Of a stretch of DNA of 64,000 bases, positions 53,651 through 64,000 are shown piece after piece. Position 1 is the first letter of the stretch. Every line of letters begins with the position of its first letter. Source of the stretch: Paraphoma chrysanthemicola (lineage: Eukaryota; Ascomycota; Dothideomycetes; Pleosporales; Phaeosphaeriaceae); contig JAGMWG010000015.1 in NCBI GenBank assembly GCA_020744225.1, positions 1,054,001 through 1,118,000 on the forward strand. The letters run 5' to 3'. A model generated the notes under the pieces. It saw only the letters and a program-made list of their open reading frames with translations, was not told the DNA's origin and searched no databases. The position numbers were made by a program, and so were the translations under genes.

Positions 53651-55449
53651 TCAGAACATGCTACTTTTCTTCTTCTTCAGCTTCTCCGCATTGGTCTCGC
53701 TCTGCGTCCTCAGTCCCCAGAAGCTCTTCTTCGGCTTCGCTACTGGCTGTGGTCTAGGCAGGCCATTGCTGAAGAAGCTGCTATGACTTGCCGTGGGTCG
53801 ATGTGCACCAGGCGCCAGGTAGGGGCCTTGTGGCTGTGTGGGGATAGGTGCAGGTCTCGGTGGTTGTGCAGGTCGCTGCGTCTGCCATGGACCCTGTATC
53901 AATGGCGCCGAGTGACGGCCTTGCTGTGGCATGGCTGGCCTGAGCAGGTTAGACTGGTCACCGAACTGCTTCTTTAACCGCTCCGTCTCTTTGTCAATCT
54001 CAGCCTGTTTCCGTCGTCGCTCCCTTTCTTCGCGCTCCTTCTGCTTTTTCTCCTGTTCAAGGAATTGAAGCGTCTGGCGCTCTTCTTCCGCTTCTCGCTT
54101 TCGTCTGGCTTTCTTCGCAGCTTCTGCCTTCTGTTTCTCTTCGCGCGCCTCAGCCTCGACCTGAGCCTTCAGGCGTGCAGTCTCGGCGTCTATCTCCCAT
54201 TGTGCCCTTGGGTCTAAGCGCGGTCCTTGGGATTGCTGTTGTTGTGGCTGTTGCGGTCGTGCTTGCTGAGGCCTCTGCTGCTTAGGCGGTCTTTGCGACT
54301 GGGGTGGCCGTTGTGGCTGCTGCGGCCTTTGTTGCGTCCGCTGTGTCTGAGGCTGATTCGGACGATTGTTGGTCTGTAGTGGTGGTAGGGAGTGGCGCTT
54401 GGAAGCAAGGGTGCTGTTCGTGTATGCTGGCGGAGCAATCTGCGCATTTTGGCCCGCCCCGCCTGCCGGCTGCAGGGGCACCTTCTCCTGTGGGTACTGT
54501 GACGGGCCGCTGTATGCAGGTGGCGGCGGAGGCTGCGGGGTCATGACAGGCGGCGTGACGTTTGGTCCCTCAAGGGGCGACGAGCCTTTGCGAGCCCTCA
54601 GGCCTGCGCTGTTCTTCCGCACCGCGGCATCGTTGATGTGGAATTGGTCGTGTAGGTCGCTAAAGAAGAGATCGCGTATCACCGCCGCACCCAGCAGCAG
54701 CACTACCTCCAGACCCTTGTAGTCCTCCAGCTCGACACGGTACAGATTTGGCTCCATGATGGTCATCTCCTTCAGCCCTGAGAACATGGCCACGGCAATG
54801 TCCGGTTCCTTGCTCTTCTTCGCCTTCTTGCCAGTCAAGTCCGTGGACTTGCCAGTCATGTAGCATGTCATGTCCTTGCCCATCCTGCCCTCCTTCCGCC
54901 ACGCGAAGTTTACCCGGGGTGTGTTTGCATCGGCGCCGGGATCAGTCTGGGTGCGGTCGAGGTCGGAGCTGCTTGGCATGCGGAACGTGACTTGCGGGAG
55001 AGAGAACTCCCAGAGGACCGTGCTGCTCCATTTGCTGGTCTGCTGTTTCACGATGACCTGGTTGTCGGGGTTGTAGAGCTGTATGGCGAACTCGGTGGGG
55101 TAGATGGGCTGCGGCGGAGGAGGGACGCCGCCATTTTTGCGAATCTCTTCTTGTGAGAGTGTAGGATGTGTCCAGCCAGGTTTAGCTAAGACTTCACCGA
55201 ACAGGATGTCGGGGCGATGCGAGTCGAACAAGGCTACGGCGTATGTGTTCTTTGCGTCGTTCGTGGATGGGTCGACGTGGTGGAGGGCATATTGCGCCTC
55301 GGGCTCGGAGCCATTCTGGGTGAAGTAGTAGGATTCGTGATGTTTGAGCTTGTCGGTAGAGGGCTTGAGAAAGAAGGCTGGTCACGTTAGTAGAGCTACT
55401 GCAGATGTCGAGGCGAGGCTGGCATACTGGGGAGGTTCTCGTCTAACAT
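53651..55449 (-). CDS. Pro/Gln-rich coiled-coil protein of unknown function
   Basis: Two exons fit: a tiny first exon 55449-55428 (MLDENLP) and 55377-53651, joined across a 50-base intron with a perfect CTACTAAC branch site. The product is about 582 residues. The N-terminal 230 residues form an apparently globular domain (TFFLKPSTDKLKHHESYYFT, DSHRPDILFGEVLAKPGWTH, LYRVELEDYKGLEVVLLLGA). A Pro/Gln-rich low-complexity region follows (repeated QRPQQ and QRPPQ), then a highly charged single alpha-helix or coiled coil rich in Glu/Lys/Arg (QEKKQKEREERERRRKQAEI), another Pro/Gln-rich stretch and a basic end (EKLKKKKSSMF). I recognise no named family. The globular part looks conserved in style, while the rest may be a scaffold. 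Confidence 0.8.
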
Positions 55450-57120
55450 GGCGTCATGTCGCTGCTGCAGCTGCTTTTGGTGGTTCTCGAACTATAGGAA
55501 GAGAAGGTAATGGAGAACGTCTGGGGCTCTAAGATGGAAGTAGCAAGGCTTTGGATATATCGCATCTTCATACGCGTACTTCGGGTGAGGCTGAGGCCGG
55601 TATCCCTGCACGTCTCGCGCGCGGCTGTGGGGCGATGACGATCCCCGGTGCGCTAAATCTATTTTCGGCCCAACCTCGCGAACACCCAAGACGTCTTTCA
55701 CTCTTGTATCGCACGTGAGGGGTTTTCACTCGTCAATTGCTGCACCGCCAACCTTCCTCTCAAGGCCGATTATCCGATAGCATGGCGACATCGAAGCACA
55801 CGTGCGCCGAGCGTGCTTGTCGCGTGTAGATGAAGCTTGCGCAGACGTTTCACGATGCCCGCGATAAACACAGCCCCCCACAATGCCACCGACACCCTCT
55901 CACTCACTGCATTGGTAATGGGTGCGCAGTACCTTTACCCAACAAGGCAGACTGGGCGACGCCGAGTCGACTGTGCGGGGTGGTTCGCAAATTCTGACCA
56001 CGGCTTTGGCTGTTTGCTCGCTCATCCTGCCATTGACATCCTTCATTACGCGGCCTGCCCCTCTTCACGGCCTGGCTTACCGCGACCCGTTCGATGAGAC
56101 ATGGCCAATACGGTGGGAGACAATGTCTAAGCATCAGAAACTTTGTCTGCACCCTGTGCGAAAACGAGCGCGTCCGGCACTGCTTGCGAGGAGCGCCGAA
56201 AACTTTGCGGCCTCAGGCAAACATTCACGAAGTCGGACCTTCAAGCATTGTGCAACATTCAAGGCCGTCAGCATAAACAAAATGTTGTGAAAGCAACACA
56301 CGTCGGCCTTGCTCATTCGCCTTTGTCTTGTAAAATAAGCCTCGTGATGGCTAAGAACATGCTCTGCTGGCCTTCCTCTACAATATCACAATCGCTCACC
56401 TCAGTCATGCCTAATCGCCAGCAGCACTTCACTGACTCCGCAGGGACCGATCATTTAGGATCTCATGGGGTATTACCTAAGCCACTCCCAGCACATAAGC
56501 ATCGAATAGGCAAATCAAAGCCAAGTACACGTACACATCCGCGTCGCTTCGTGCAAGGTCCAACAAACTCAACTCTGAACCACACTAATCTTGGCCACCA
56601 GCAGCCAAGTAACCAACCTCGAATCAAGCCGCAGGTACAAAGCGCCGTACTCAACAAACGCAAGAAGGACGACCAGAGCTAACAACGTCCGTCTATCAAG
56701 AAGCAACAGATTGTGGGAAATCAAACATTGTCGGATGAATCCTTTCGCACGGCGCAAACTACATAATTCGGTGATATTCATCCCCGTTGGGATCAAGACC
56801 GGTGATATTCTTTTGACCACCTTGGAGCGATGGCGCCTCTGGGGCTGGCACTGGCAAAACGCTGTGTGCAAGCTAGATAGAGCGGGTAAGAGTAAGCTAG
56901 AGAGTTCAAAGGGAACGACGTTAATGTCGGAACTGTAGCTGTTTCTCACATTTCTTGGCTTTTGTACGCATGGGACGCGCACCGTATTTTCACGACCACG
57001 ATGTTGCTCGTGCATTGTTTTTGTGACCTGAGATTGCTTTCACATAACACTGGTTTCTTTCGTTCAGACTGTGACCCACATAAGGTTCCTCCTTTCGTAG
57101 CGGTAGAGATGAACATTCAT
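55450..57120. other. Long intergenic stretch with unassigned open frames
   Basis: About 1.67 kb. The longest frame is 179 codons on the plus strand (56143-56682), and another of 148 codons lies on the minus strand (56569-57015). They overlap, lack domains, and neither extends convincingly by splicing. I do not call a gene. Confidence 0.35.
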
Positions 57121-59304
57121 CTAGATGATCCGAATAGTCTGAGAGTTGACCTTCGCAAACATATTCAGGGAAGACCTCTTCCCTGAAAACAATCCAACGC
57201 GGTAGAATTCTCCACTTTGCAATCTCCGAAGCGCTAATCCGAATGGCAACCAGAGCTCAATATCCGGAGTGCCATAATCACCATACGAACCGGGATCCCT
57301 CCTTCTTCCGGGTATAATTCGCTGTTTTCTACAGAGTAACAAACAGAAGATCCGTCCTTCCCCAGGTTCCTTCCCTTGGCATGTCAAAATCTCGGGCGAT
57401 GCACAGCTCTCATTATCTGGTCTCGAGACTGAATCGAAGTCCAGCTCACCCCCTCTGCTCATATTCTTTGCCTTGGAAGAGATGAAATCTTTGATCCAAA
57501 ATCTTCTAGTCCCTTCGCTATCCATGTTCCACGCAGTGTGACAGCATAACACGCGACCACGTATATCGAGATACCCAGTAGTGACCTGTCCAAAAGGGAC
57601 ATTGTCGTAGAGAGGCGTCGTTTGGCAGCTCAAAATCTCTGGAGCCAAATGTGGCGGATCAAACCGCATTGTATCCAGACCTGGATACCAAATTGAACCA
57701 TCGACAGACATCCAAGTCCAGGATGGTGCACGCCAAATCTGTCCTGGCGATGACGAGGACGACGACCGCCAACAAAGTTGATATGGCATTTGTTCGAGCC
57801 AAAGACCTGCTACATAGCGATGGCCGGTGTGTGCAGAAAAATACTCGGCGACGCTGGAAAGGGCGAGCAGCTTGTCACAAGGATATGACAATGCACGACG
57901 AGAGTACGTATGTGCCACGCTGACCCAATCTGATGGCTTTGGTAAGCGACGAGTACGGCAGGAAAATGATGAACCAGATTCAGAACTTCCGTCCGCCAGA
58001 CTACCTCCGTCTCGGCCACTCAGTGTGCCACACCACCACGTCAACTGGTATCTACCGAAATACAAGACGCGACGGGATAAGAATTGCTCCTGGAACGTCC
58101 ATGCACGGGTATCAATGGGATTCTCCGGCTCGTAAATGCCAAATAGGGTTAATGGCGTTTGAAGATATACGTGGCCACTTGCGGAGCCAAAAGGAACCCT
58201 CAGAGGAGGTCTCTTAAAGTCTCGGGCTTCGAGGAAGCCGTCATCACAGCTGGCTGCAATGGAAGCGATAATGACGACATATGCGTTGTTGTATATGTAT
58301 TGCATTCGTCCCAGTTCGTGATGTTTGCCTTCACCAGCATCCTGCACGATGCAGAGGGCATCTACCCAGAGGTACCGGAGACCGAGTTTTCGCGTCACGT
58401 GGATAGCATCTTGTATACTTTTTGGTAAAGTGCAGACTTCGATTCTGTCAAGGTATGTGGCATAGCTATGCATCGTCGTTACGTGCTTTTGGCCGTCGCC
58501 CCTTTCAGCAATATTTCAACATGATATGGGATGTAAGCGCACTCAGACATACATACCAGCAATACGAAAGCGCAGAATATTGGACACTTTCAGTGACACC
58601 TTCGGTACTCTCGAGGTGGACCAGGTTGGTGGAATCAGTTGCGGCATGGACAACAATCAGGTGGGATGGGAGCAATGTCGCTTTTGACTCAAAAGCTGGA
58701 GCGCCGCATTCAGTATGACTTCTGTCACAATGCTCCAACCATTCCCGAATCCGGCTATAAATTTGTTCACTGTTGACTTCGTTGTTGATCGTTCGGTAGG
58801 GGATCACTGTTGATGCGGGATCATCTGTGCTTATGGGTGAGTAACAGTCAACCTCAATCGACATATTGCAGCCGTACCGAGCGTGGTAGATATATCAAAG
58901 CATATTCTGAGAGGGTGGCCAAGTTGACGGTGCCCGCTAGCTACGATCTGGTTTGCAGCTTTCGGACTTATCTGAAAAGAAAACTTAAGTTTCTTGTCAG
59001 TACTTTCACGTTCCTCTTTGTATTTTTCTGATTCTTCTGCCCATGTTGGTAGCAGCCGACGGCAGAATTCACAGCCTTGTATGGCGGCCTGAATCATGCC
59101 CCATCGCATTCTGTAGACTTTGAGACCGGATCGAGACTCCAGATGAAAGCTCACATCAGCTCCTGAGAAGATGGTAGCGCAGCTCTGGCACAAGTTGACC
59201 GCCTTCTGCTTCAAAGGCTGCCTATGCTCTTGAGGTTGGAGTTGTAACTTTGACCAAAACATTAGCGCTGTGCCGTGACTAACGAGCGTTGATCGCGTGC
59301 GCAA
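57121..59304 (-). CDS. HET-domain protein, with an apparent frameshift near 58870
   Basis: This minus-strand gene is of the heterokaryon-incompatibility class. The 3' exon 58501-57121 carries LGLRYLWVDALCIVQDAGE, NAYVVIIASIAASCDDGFL and IDTRAWTFQEQFLSRRVLYF. A 55-base intron (58502-58556) joins it to an upstream exon (YSALSYCW) to give YSALSYCWGDGQKHVTT, the first HET block. Further upstream, a frame starting by 59304 (NLCQSCATIFSGADVSFHLE, QAAIQGCEFCRRLLPTWAEE, LRICFDISTTLGTAA) is clearly the N-terminal part, with the Cys-rich motif usual in this subclass. Around 58870 these parts are in different frames and no GT...AG pair of normal size joins them. I infer a one-base frameshift (real or error) or an unusual intron. 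The start codon is uncertain. Confidence 0.75.
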
Positions 59305-59950
59305 TGACTAAGATTGAGAACGAACTCACCATGTTATTAAAGGATAGCATCTGCATGAACCGCGTCTGGAAAAATTAGCCGCTGGGCACCCAAGTCGATA
59401 TTCCAAGGTTGGCTAACTTCTCGTGAGCAAAAGAATGAGGTAAGTCCACAAGCAGCGGGCGGCAAACCTAGGCAACAATGAACGAGCGGGGCCTGCTCTT
59501 GGCAAAATCGAGGCTGGCACATGACTGACCATTGCCATGACCACTTTCCAGGACTGCAAATGCACGCGAAAAAACCGCGCAGCATAGTTACTGAGCCCAA
59601 GAGCCAGAAATATAAGATATCTACTAGTCCGTAGAGATATTTAGGTAGATTCCGTTGTATCTTTCTGTTTTGGTCGTTGTTCAATCAAGACAAAAGTAGC
59701 TGTAGGTTACTAGACTTAATATGATTACAAGCAACTATAAGGAACGCTATTGTTCACTTTAAAAACGATTAAAAGCCAAACTTATGATTTGAAATACTAT
59801 CAAATGCTCGCTCGCTGGTCAGAAAGTCCTAGTGGCATGTAGTGCACGTATGAAATGAACGACACGAGATGTGTGTACGAATTACAATTTCAAACATTCC
59901 AGAGATCAAAACTCGTCACAGCCGTGATGAAGAAAAACGTCATCGCTCGG
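59305..59950. other. Intergenic, no gene seen
   Basis: About 650 bases between the HET gene start and the 3' end of the next minus-strand gene. Nothing is supported. Confidence 0.4.
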
Positions 59951-60937
59951 TTACTTAAGCTTTCGCCGCTTTGCATCCGGCTCGCGGATCTCGCCCTTTT
60001 CCAATTCATCTTCCCAAGAAATCCGGCTCCACTCATCCCCAACACCGCGCTGTAAGATGGCTGCCAAGCGCTCCTCAGCCTCGAGAAACTCACGCGTAGC
60101 TTCGTTCTCCTCGCGCAAGATTCCCACCACTTGTTGGCAGCCGCATCTTGTTCTCGAGCGACGCAGTCGTGCTCGCCACCTGAAGAGTCGGACAGGCTTG
60201 AAGTGCGTGACTTCGATTTCGGCGCCGCGATACGACTGCGGAATACTTCGCCTTTGATCGCAAGTGTGGCGGAGGAATTAAGAAGCGGAGCCAAGTATAC
60301 TCACCAAAGTAAAACGCACCACGTTGCTCGAAGCTCAGCACCGACAAGGCGTCGTGCTTTTCAGCGACTTTGTGGAAGCGTTCCTTGCTCTCGTCCTCCA
60401 GAGACGCGACGATCGACACGCGTCCGTCGAGAATCACATGCATGGGGAAATGCATAGCGACGGTAGAGAGCTTCTCGCCTGGTAGGAAATTAGCGTCATC
60501 CTCGCGGAAAAAGAGACTGTAGCTGTTCGGCACCAGCGGACACGCCCCGTGCTGGTCTTCAGTCGCAATATCACCACATTGGACGCGATCTTGGGCGTCG
60601 CGTTTAAATTCTGGCCATTCCGATCGATTCCGGAGAGGCAAGTGCGTGGCTTGGAAGATGGAGTGTTTCTTAGTGACGCCAGTTTGTCCGTAGCTGAATA
60701 AGATTCGCACGTCTGCCTCCATCCCGTAAAGGCCACCGAAATAGAGGCGATCAATAATGGCAAGACGACCTTCCCAATAGACGTCCGCGTCGATGGTGGG
60801 GATGTGGAAGTGCCGCTTGTTTCCAGGGTAAATGAACCCGCGAGTCTCTCCCTCAACAGCGCGTGCTGGATACTTTCTGGGGTCTGCTTGATCAAGTCCA
60901 GGCGAACAATGTCACCGATTATGAAGTGACGCTCCAT
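59951..60937 (-). CDS. Unrecognised protein gene, 5' part frameshifted or mis-spliced
   Basis: The 3' exon 60251-59951 encodes SYRGAEIEVTHFKPVRLFRW, a coiled-coil-like ILREENEATREFLEAEERLA and a basic end (PDAKRRKLK). A 49-base intron (60252-60300, donor GTATAC) joins it in frame to a long exon with DADVYWEGRLAIIDRLYFGG, EADVRILFSYGQTGVTKKHS and HVILDGRVSIVASLEDESKE. Going 5', that frame is clear back to DQADPRKYPARAVEGETRGF, but the most natural start, MERHFIIGDIVRLD at 60937, lies one frame away, with a break near 60893. A one-base shift or a missed intron would explain this. Lys-Arg at the C-terminus hints at nuclear localisation. It is divergent from another unfamiliar gene. No known domain was recognised. 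Confidence 0.55.
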
Positions 60938-61326
60938 GCTGCGAGCAGACAGTTCATCCGGCGTAGAAGTATAGCTGTTTGGCGTGCAGTCTCTGGAGGT
61001 GCATAAGTAGATGCTGCTCCAGTTTGATCGTTATAGGCCTCTGGCTGTATTGTCGATTGGGAAAAACTTCGGGTGTATTGCTGCTGCCGGCGCTGTTGTG
61101 AACGGGTGATAGTTCCGGTAACAGGAGGTGCAAGTAAAGCTTCATGCTTAGTGCGATGATCCCGGCTCTGAGCAGGTAGCGTTGTACGTTCATCGTCGTG
61201 AGGGGTCATTCGCTCACCAGGTCCACTATACGGTTTCGACTAGCAGTACCGTTATGACCTGGATAGTCGCCTCAGCCATTACGCCCACCACGACCACGGC
61301 GGCCGCCACGAACACCTTGAGCAGAT
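60938..61326. other. Divergent intergenic region, possibly with 5' exons
   Basis: About 390 bases separate the two unfamiliar genes. A minus-strand frame (60919-61209, Gln-rich) and short plus-strand frames lie here. Either gene could have a 5' exon in this stretch, but I could not fix splice sites. Confidence 0.3.
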
Positions 61327-62956
61327 GTGCTTACGGTACGGGACTTGGCCCTAGGGAAACACATAAGGTTTAACAATACTATATCTGATGAAGGTGTCGC
61401 AAAGCGGCGTAGTCATACTATCCAAGAGGAGGAGGAGCAGCATCGTCCTCCCGTGAGGCAAAATGCAGTAGCGGTGGGCGATGGTAGCTCAGACTCCACG
61501 AAACGCAAGAGAACGGCTGACGACACGATAGCCACTACCAGCATCTTCAAAAGATCTCGCCACGGTACCTCCAAGGATAAGAATAATCAGACAAGTAGAG
61601 GCCATGATGCCGTAGTCGCGTTGAGAATGTCTTCTATTGCGCCAAACTCCAAAGCAGCCGGGCGAAAATGGTATCCCACCAGGTGGGAGCCCACCGCCAT
61701 CTCAACTGCCGACTTTTACCAGGAGACAGGGTTCTTGCTTGTTGGAGGCTCGGATATCCATCAGTACCCATGCATCATGCTTTCGGCAGATTTGGTTGTC
61801 ATTCTGTGGTAAGCCATGACCGCGCAACGAGAGTTCGACGTCAGTAGAGTCGAGCGAGACGATGAGGACCAGCGAATCAAAAACCGAATCCGTACCATTG
61901 ACGCGGAAAACATCGGAGATAACGCGAGAATTGAAGAACTTGACGAGGCGGCCATGCAGGCGCCAGATGACGAATGCGACGATTACTTAACATCAATCCG
62001 ATACTTCCAGAGTCAAATTGAGATGAAGAATCAAGAACGCGCCGGCCTTATCAAGCTCCGAGATAACTTACATACGCATTGCACAGCTGCTGAAGACAAG
62101 GCCTTTCGGGTGCAAGGACCGGTAATTGAAGCGCTGGTGAGCATATTTGAAGACCTTGGCGTGTTGCCGCAGTTTGGAGACATCAATGCAGCACCACTTG
62201 TGCAAGTGATCGAAGAAACTCCGCCAGACGATATTGTCGTAGACAAAGCAGCTAGTCAAGCTGGTGCTGAATCGAAACTTGTTACCACACTTACAAAGCA
62301 GCTTCAAAACGCAGCTGACGCTCTCCGCCATGTTGAAACCGAGTTTGATCTATTTCGGGACGCGTTCGACTCTGAGCTACATCTCTGGATCTTAGACGAG
62401 CAGAACAAGCGTGTACGCAACTGTTTTGGCGTTGCCGACCTTGAAAAAGAGTTCGGCCCATTATGGCTTTCACGCCACCAAGAATTGACGCGTAAGATGG
62501 CCGCTGCGCAAGCAGACCGTCGATCCGATCTTGGAAGATGCTGAACACTCTGAACACCGAATTCTGCGTCAAAATGCCGAAGATCTGACACTGGATCGGG
62601 CACGCAAGAAGATCGAAGAGTGGCTGGAACATGACAAGATAGCTTCGCCGGGCTCACACCAAACTTCTGAAAATGGGACGGATCTACGGCGACTGTCAAA
62701 TTCGTCCTCAGGCCACAGCGACTTTGCCCTGGCTGTTGGATGGGATCGCGATGTGATCGATGATTATGAGCAATATGTCGGTCGCGCGCCAGCGGGACCC
62801 AACACGCAGCACTTCGTACATAGCGCGAATACTGACGACCGTACCAAGCTCGTGGAGCACCTGTTCGGCGAGAAGTCCCCGGTGGTGAGTGTACAGCACA
62901 GCCCGGCGGATGACAACCACTCGCCGAGCGCTAGTCCGCGACGTTTTCTTTCGTAA
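61327..62956 (+). CDS. Unrecognised coiled-coil protein gene
   Basis: A secure intron (62492-62537, 46 bases) joins LSRHQELT to HAEHSEHRILRQNAEDL. The part from 61816 to 62956 encodes a mostly helical, charged protein (DDEDQRIKNRIRTIDAE, QSQIEMKNQERAGLIKLRDN, KLVTTLTKQLQNAADALRHV) with an acidic, Ser-rich C-terminus. Upstream, 61327-61812 is open in the same frame (GSSDSTKRKRTADDTIATTS, WYPTRWEPTAISTADFYQET) and is separated only by TAA GCC ATG. A 36-base GTAAGC...GTCAG intron across this stop would fuse the two parts in frame, so one gene is likely; two genes, or a start at 61816, are alternatives. The true start is not identified. No known domain was recognised. KRKR suggests nuclear import. 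Confidence 0.55.
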
Positions 62957-63066
62957 CCCCAGGATATATAATACGCTCAACAATCCCAAGTCTAACATGT
63001 CAAGTTGAGCACCATGCTCCGTACTAACGTTGTAGTGGAAGGGCTCCAGATATGATGTGATGCGTC

Positions 63067-64000
63067 TCAAGGAACTTGCAGCGTCGGATCCCAGTCCACT
63101 GAACCGCGCATGATGCTGTCAAAAAAGGCTGCATCGACCCCCTGGAGGGCCCAATCATTCACGCTAGCGGCTAACCCTGGATATTCCAACTGCTGTTGGT
63201 TGACTGGCGTGTCCACGACGGTGCTGGAACCAGCCACTTGTGTCATTCGCGCAGAATACTCGGTGGCAAGGGACTGGAATGGATTCGCATCGTCGCTCGG
63301 ACAAAAAGCATCGTCCAGTCCTGCAGCATTTATAAAATGATTTGCTGCATGTATTGAGTCTGAAGCATAGATGAGTCCAGAATGCAGCTGGCTTGAAGCT
63401 GTCGCTTGGTCCTTGGTGATACCGTCACGACCGATCTTTATGATTCCATAATAAGGTATCGCGAGCTGAAGTCCGTCGCAATGGTCCTCAAGACAGGTGA
63501 CAGTATCTTGGGCAGTCCGACCCTCTCCGCGAACGCAATCACTCTCGATCTGCAGCAAAGCCTCCAATTGATGCGCACATTTGTGAAAAAATCCGTCTTT
63601 CGTTTGCCGCGCAGTGAATTGGATGTCCTCTAGGAGTTGCTCCACCATGGCCCGATCCCCGAGTCGTTGATGTGCTCGCCAGTTCTCCACTTGGTACTTG
63701 TGGCTATCAATGTGAGCTAGTAGGATTGTCATGCCAGCCATGAAGGCAAAGAAGTCCGATGTACGACAGAATCTACCCATTGACTCTCGATTAAAGCTGT
63801 GGATCGAAATGCAGCGACTGAGAATTTCTCGACTTGCGGTAACGCATGTGATCTTGGCATAAGAATGGTAACTGGCCTCTTTGTCGCAGCGTAGCAGATA
63901 TGGCAAGTGAAGTAGGTGGACAAGATTATAGTGGTGTAACTGGTCGCAAAGTCGCATGATCTCCCAAAATGATTCCCGAGTGTTTGGCTTAAGCGTGGCG
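63067..64000 (-). CDS. C-terminal part of a fungal-specific transcription factor, cut by window edge
   Basis: The minus-strand frame is open from the right edge (ATLKPNTRESFWEIMRLCD) to a stop at 63067, about 310 residues. The sequence resembles the C-terminal half of Zn2Cys6 regulators: LLHLPYLLRC, SREILSRCISIHSFNRES, DFFAFMAGMTILLAHIDSH and LLEDIQFTARQTKDGFFHKC, with a final acidic and amide-rich segment (WALQGVDAAFFDSIMRGSVD). The DNA-binding cluster would lie outside the window, so the class is inferred from the middle-homology-like part. Targets are unknown. Confidence 0.7.
   Translation of the reverse strand, partial: ATLKPNTRESFWEIMRLCDQLHHYNLVHLLHLPYLLRCDKEASYHSYAKITCVTASREILSRCISIHSFNRESMGRFCRTSDFFAFMAGMTILLAHIDSHKYQVENWRAHQRLGDRAMVEQLLEDIQFTARQTKDGFFHKCAHQLEALLQIESDCVRGEGRTAQDTVTCLEDHCDGLQLAIPYYGIIKIGRDGITKDQATASSQLHSGLIYASDSIHAANHFINAAGLDDAFCPSDDANPFQSLATEYSARMTQVAGSSTVVDTPVNQQQLEYPGLAASVNDWALQGVDAAFFDSIMRGSVDWDPTLQVP

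Noticed and set aside
56143..57015. Overlapping frames of 179 (plus) and 148 (minus) codons
   Set aside because: They compete for the same DNA, show no motifs and have no convincing splice extensions.
1..64000. tRNA, rRNA or intact transposon genes
   Set aside because: I looked for T-loop words, long terminal or inverted repeats, and reverse transcriptase or transposase motifs and found none I could support by eye; a tRNAscan or RepeatMasker run would be decisive.

Overview
This 64 kb window is nuclear DNA of a filamentous ascomycete (Pezizomycotina). The evidence is short introns (about 44-123 nt, GT...AG, often with a CTAAC/CTAAT-like branch site), Zn2Cys6 regulators with the fungal middle-homology domain, HET-domain proteins and fungal NLRs. 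A dothideomycete is my guess from the gene mix and I hold it weakly. I saw no rRNA, tRNA, CRISPR array or intact transposon.

Layout. 0-7.5 kb is a catabolic cluster: maleylacetate reductase (cut by the left edge), hydroxyquinol 1,2-dioxygenase, a Zn2Cys6 regulator and an FAD phenol hydroxylase. Together they can take a resorcinol- or phenol-type ring through hydroxyquinol and maleylacetate to 3-oxoadipate. 7.5-10.8 kb is gene-poor and holds one relic. 10.8-17.2 kb holds a HET-NACHT-ankyrin NLR, convergent with a coiled-coil protein carrying four CCCH fingers. 18-27.4 kb holds a second Zn2Cys6 regulator, a PNPOx-like flavin-barrel protein, a HET protein with membrane segments and a fungal rhodopsin-like membrane protein. 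28-30 kb holds decayed gene copies. 30.4-36.2 kb holds a Gfd2-like DEDDh-fold protein with a zinc knuckle, a secreted DOMON haem protein and a HET protein.

37.5-41.2 kb is the most striking locus: a HeLo-domain protein with a C-terminal GLQIGHNSG motif, transcribed divergently from an NB-ARC-TPR NLR whose N-terminus carries GLQVGHNSG. This is the layout of a PP-motif amyloid-signalling cell-death pair. 41.7-45.4 kb is a divergent MFS transporter / LigB-type extradiol dioxygenase pair. 45.9-51.6 kb is a decayed accessory tract. 52-55.5 kb holds a BIM1-like copper protein and a Pro/Gln-rich coiled-coil protein. 57-64 kb holds another HET gene, two unfamiliar divergent genes and the C-terminal part of a regulator cut by the right edge.

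Two themes recur. One is catabolism of aromatic rings (0-7.5 kb and 41.7-45.4 kb). The other is self/non-self recognition and programmed cell death: four HET genes, two NLRs and one HeLo effector. Three relics of one unrecognised family (9.8, 28-30 and 50-51.5 kb), with TAG in one copy where another has CAG, suggest C-to-T (RIP-like) decay. Exon boundaries were deduced by eye from splice signals and frame continuity.
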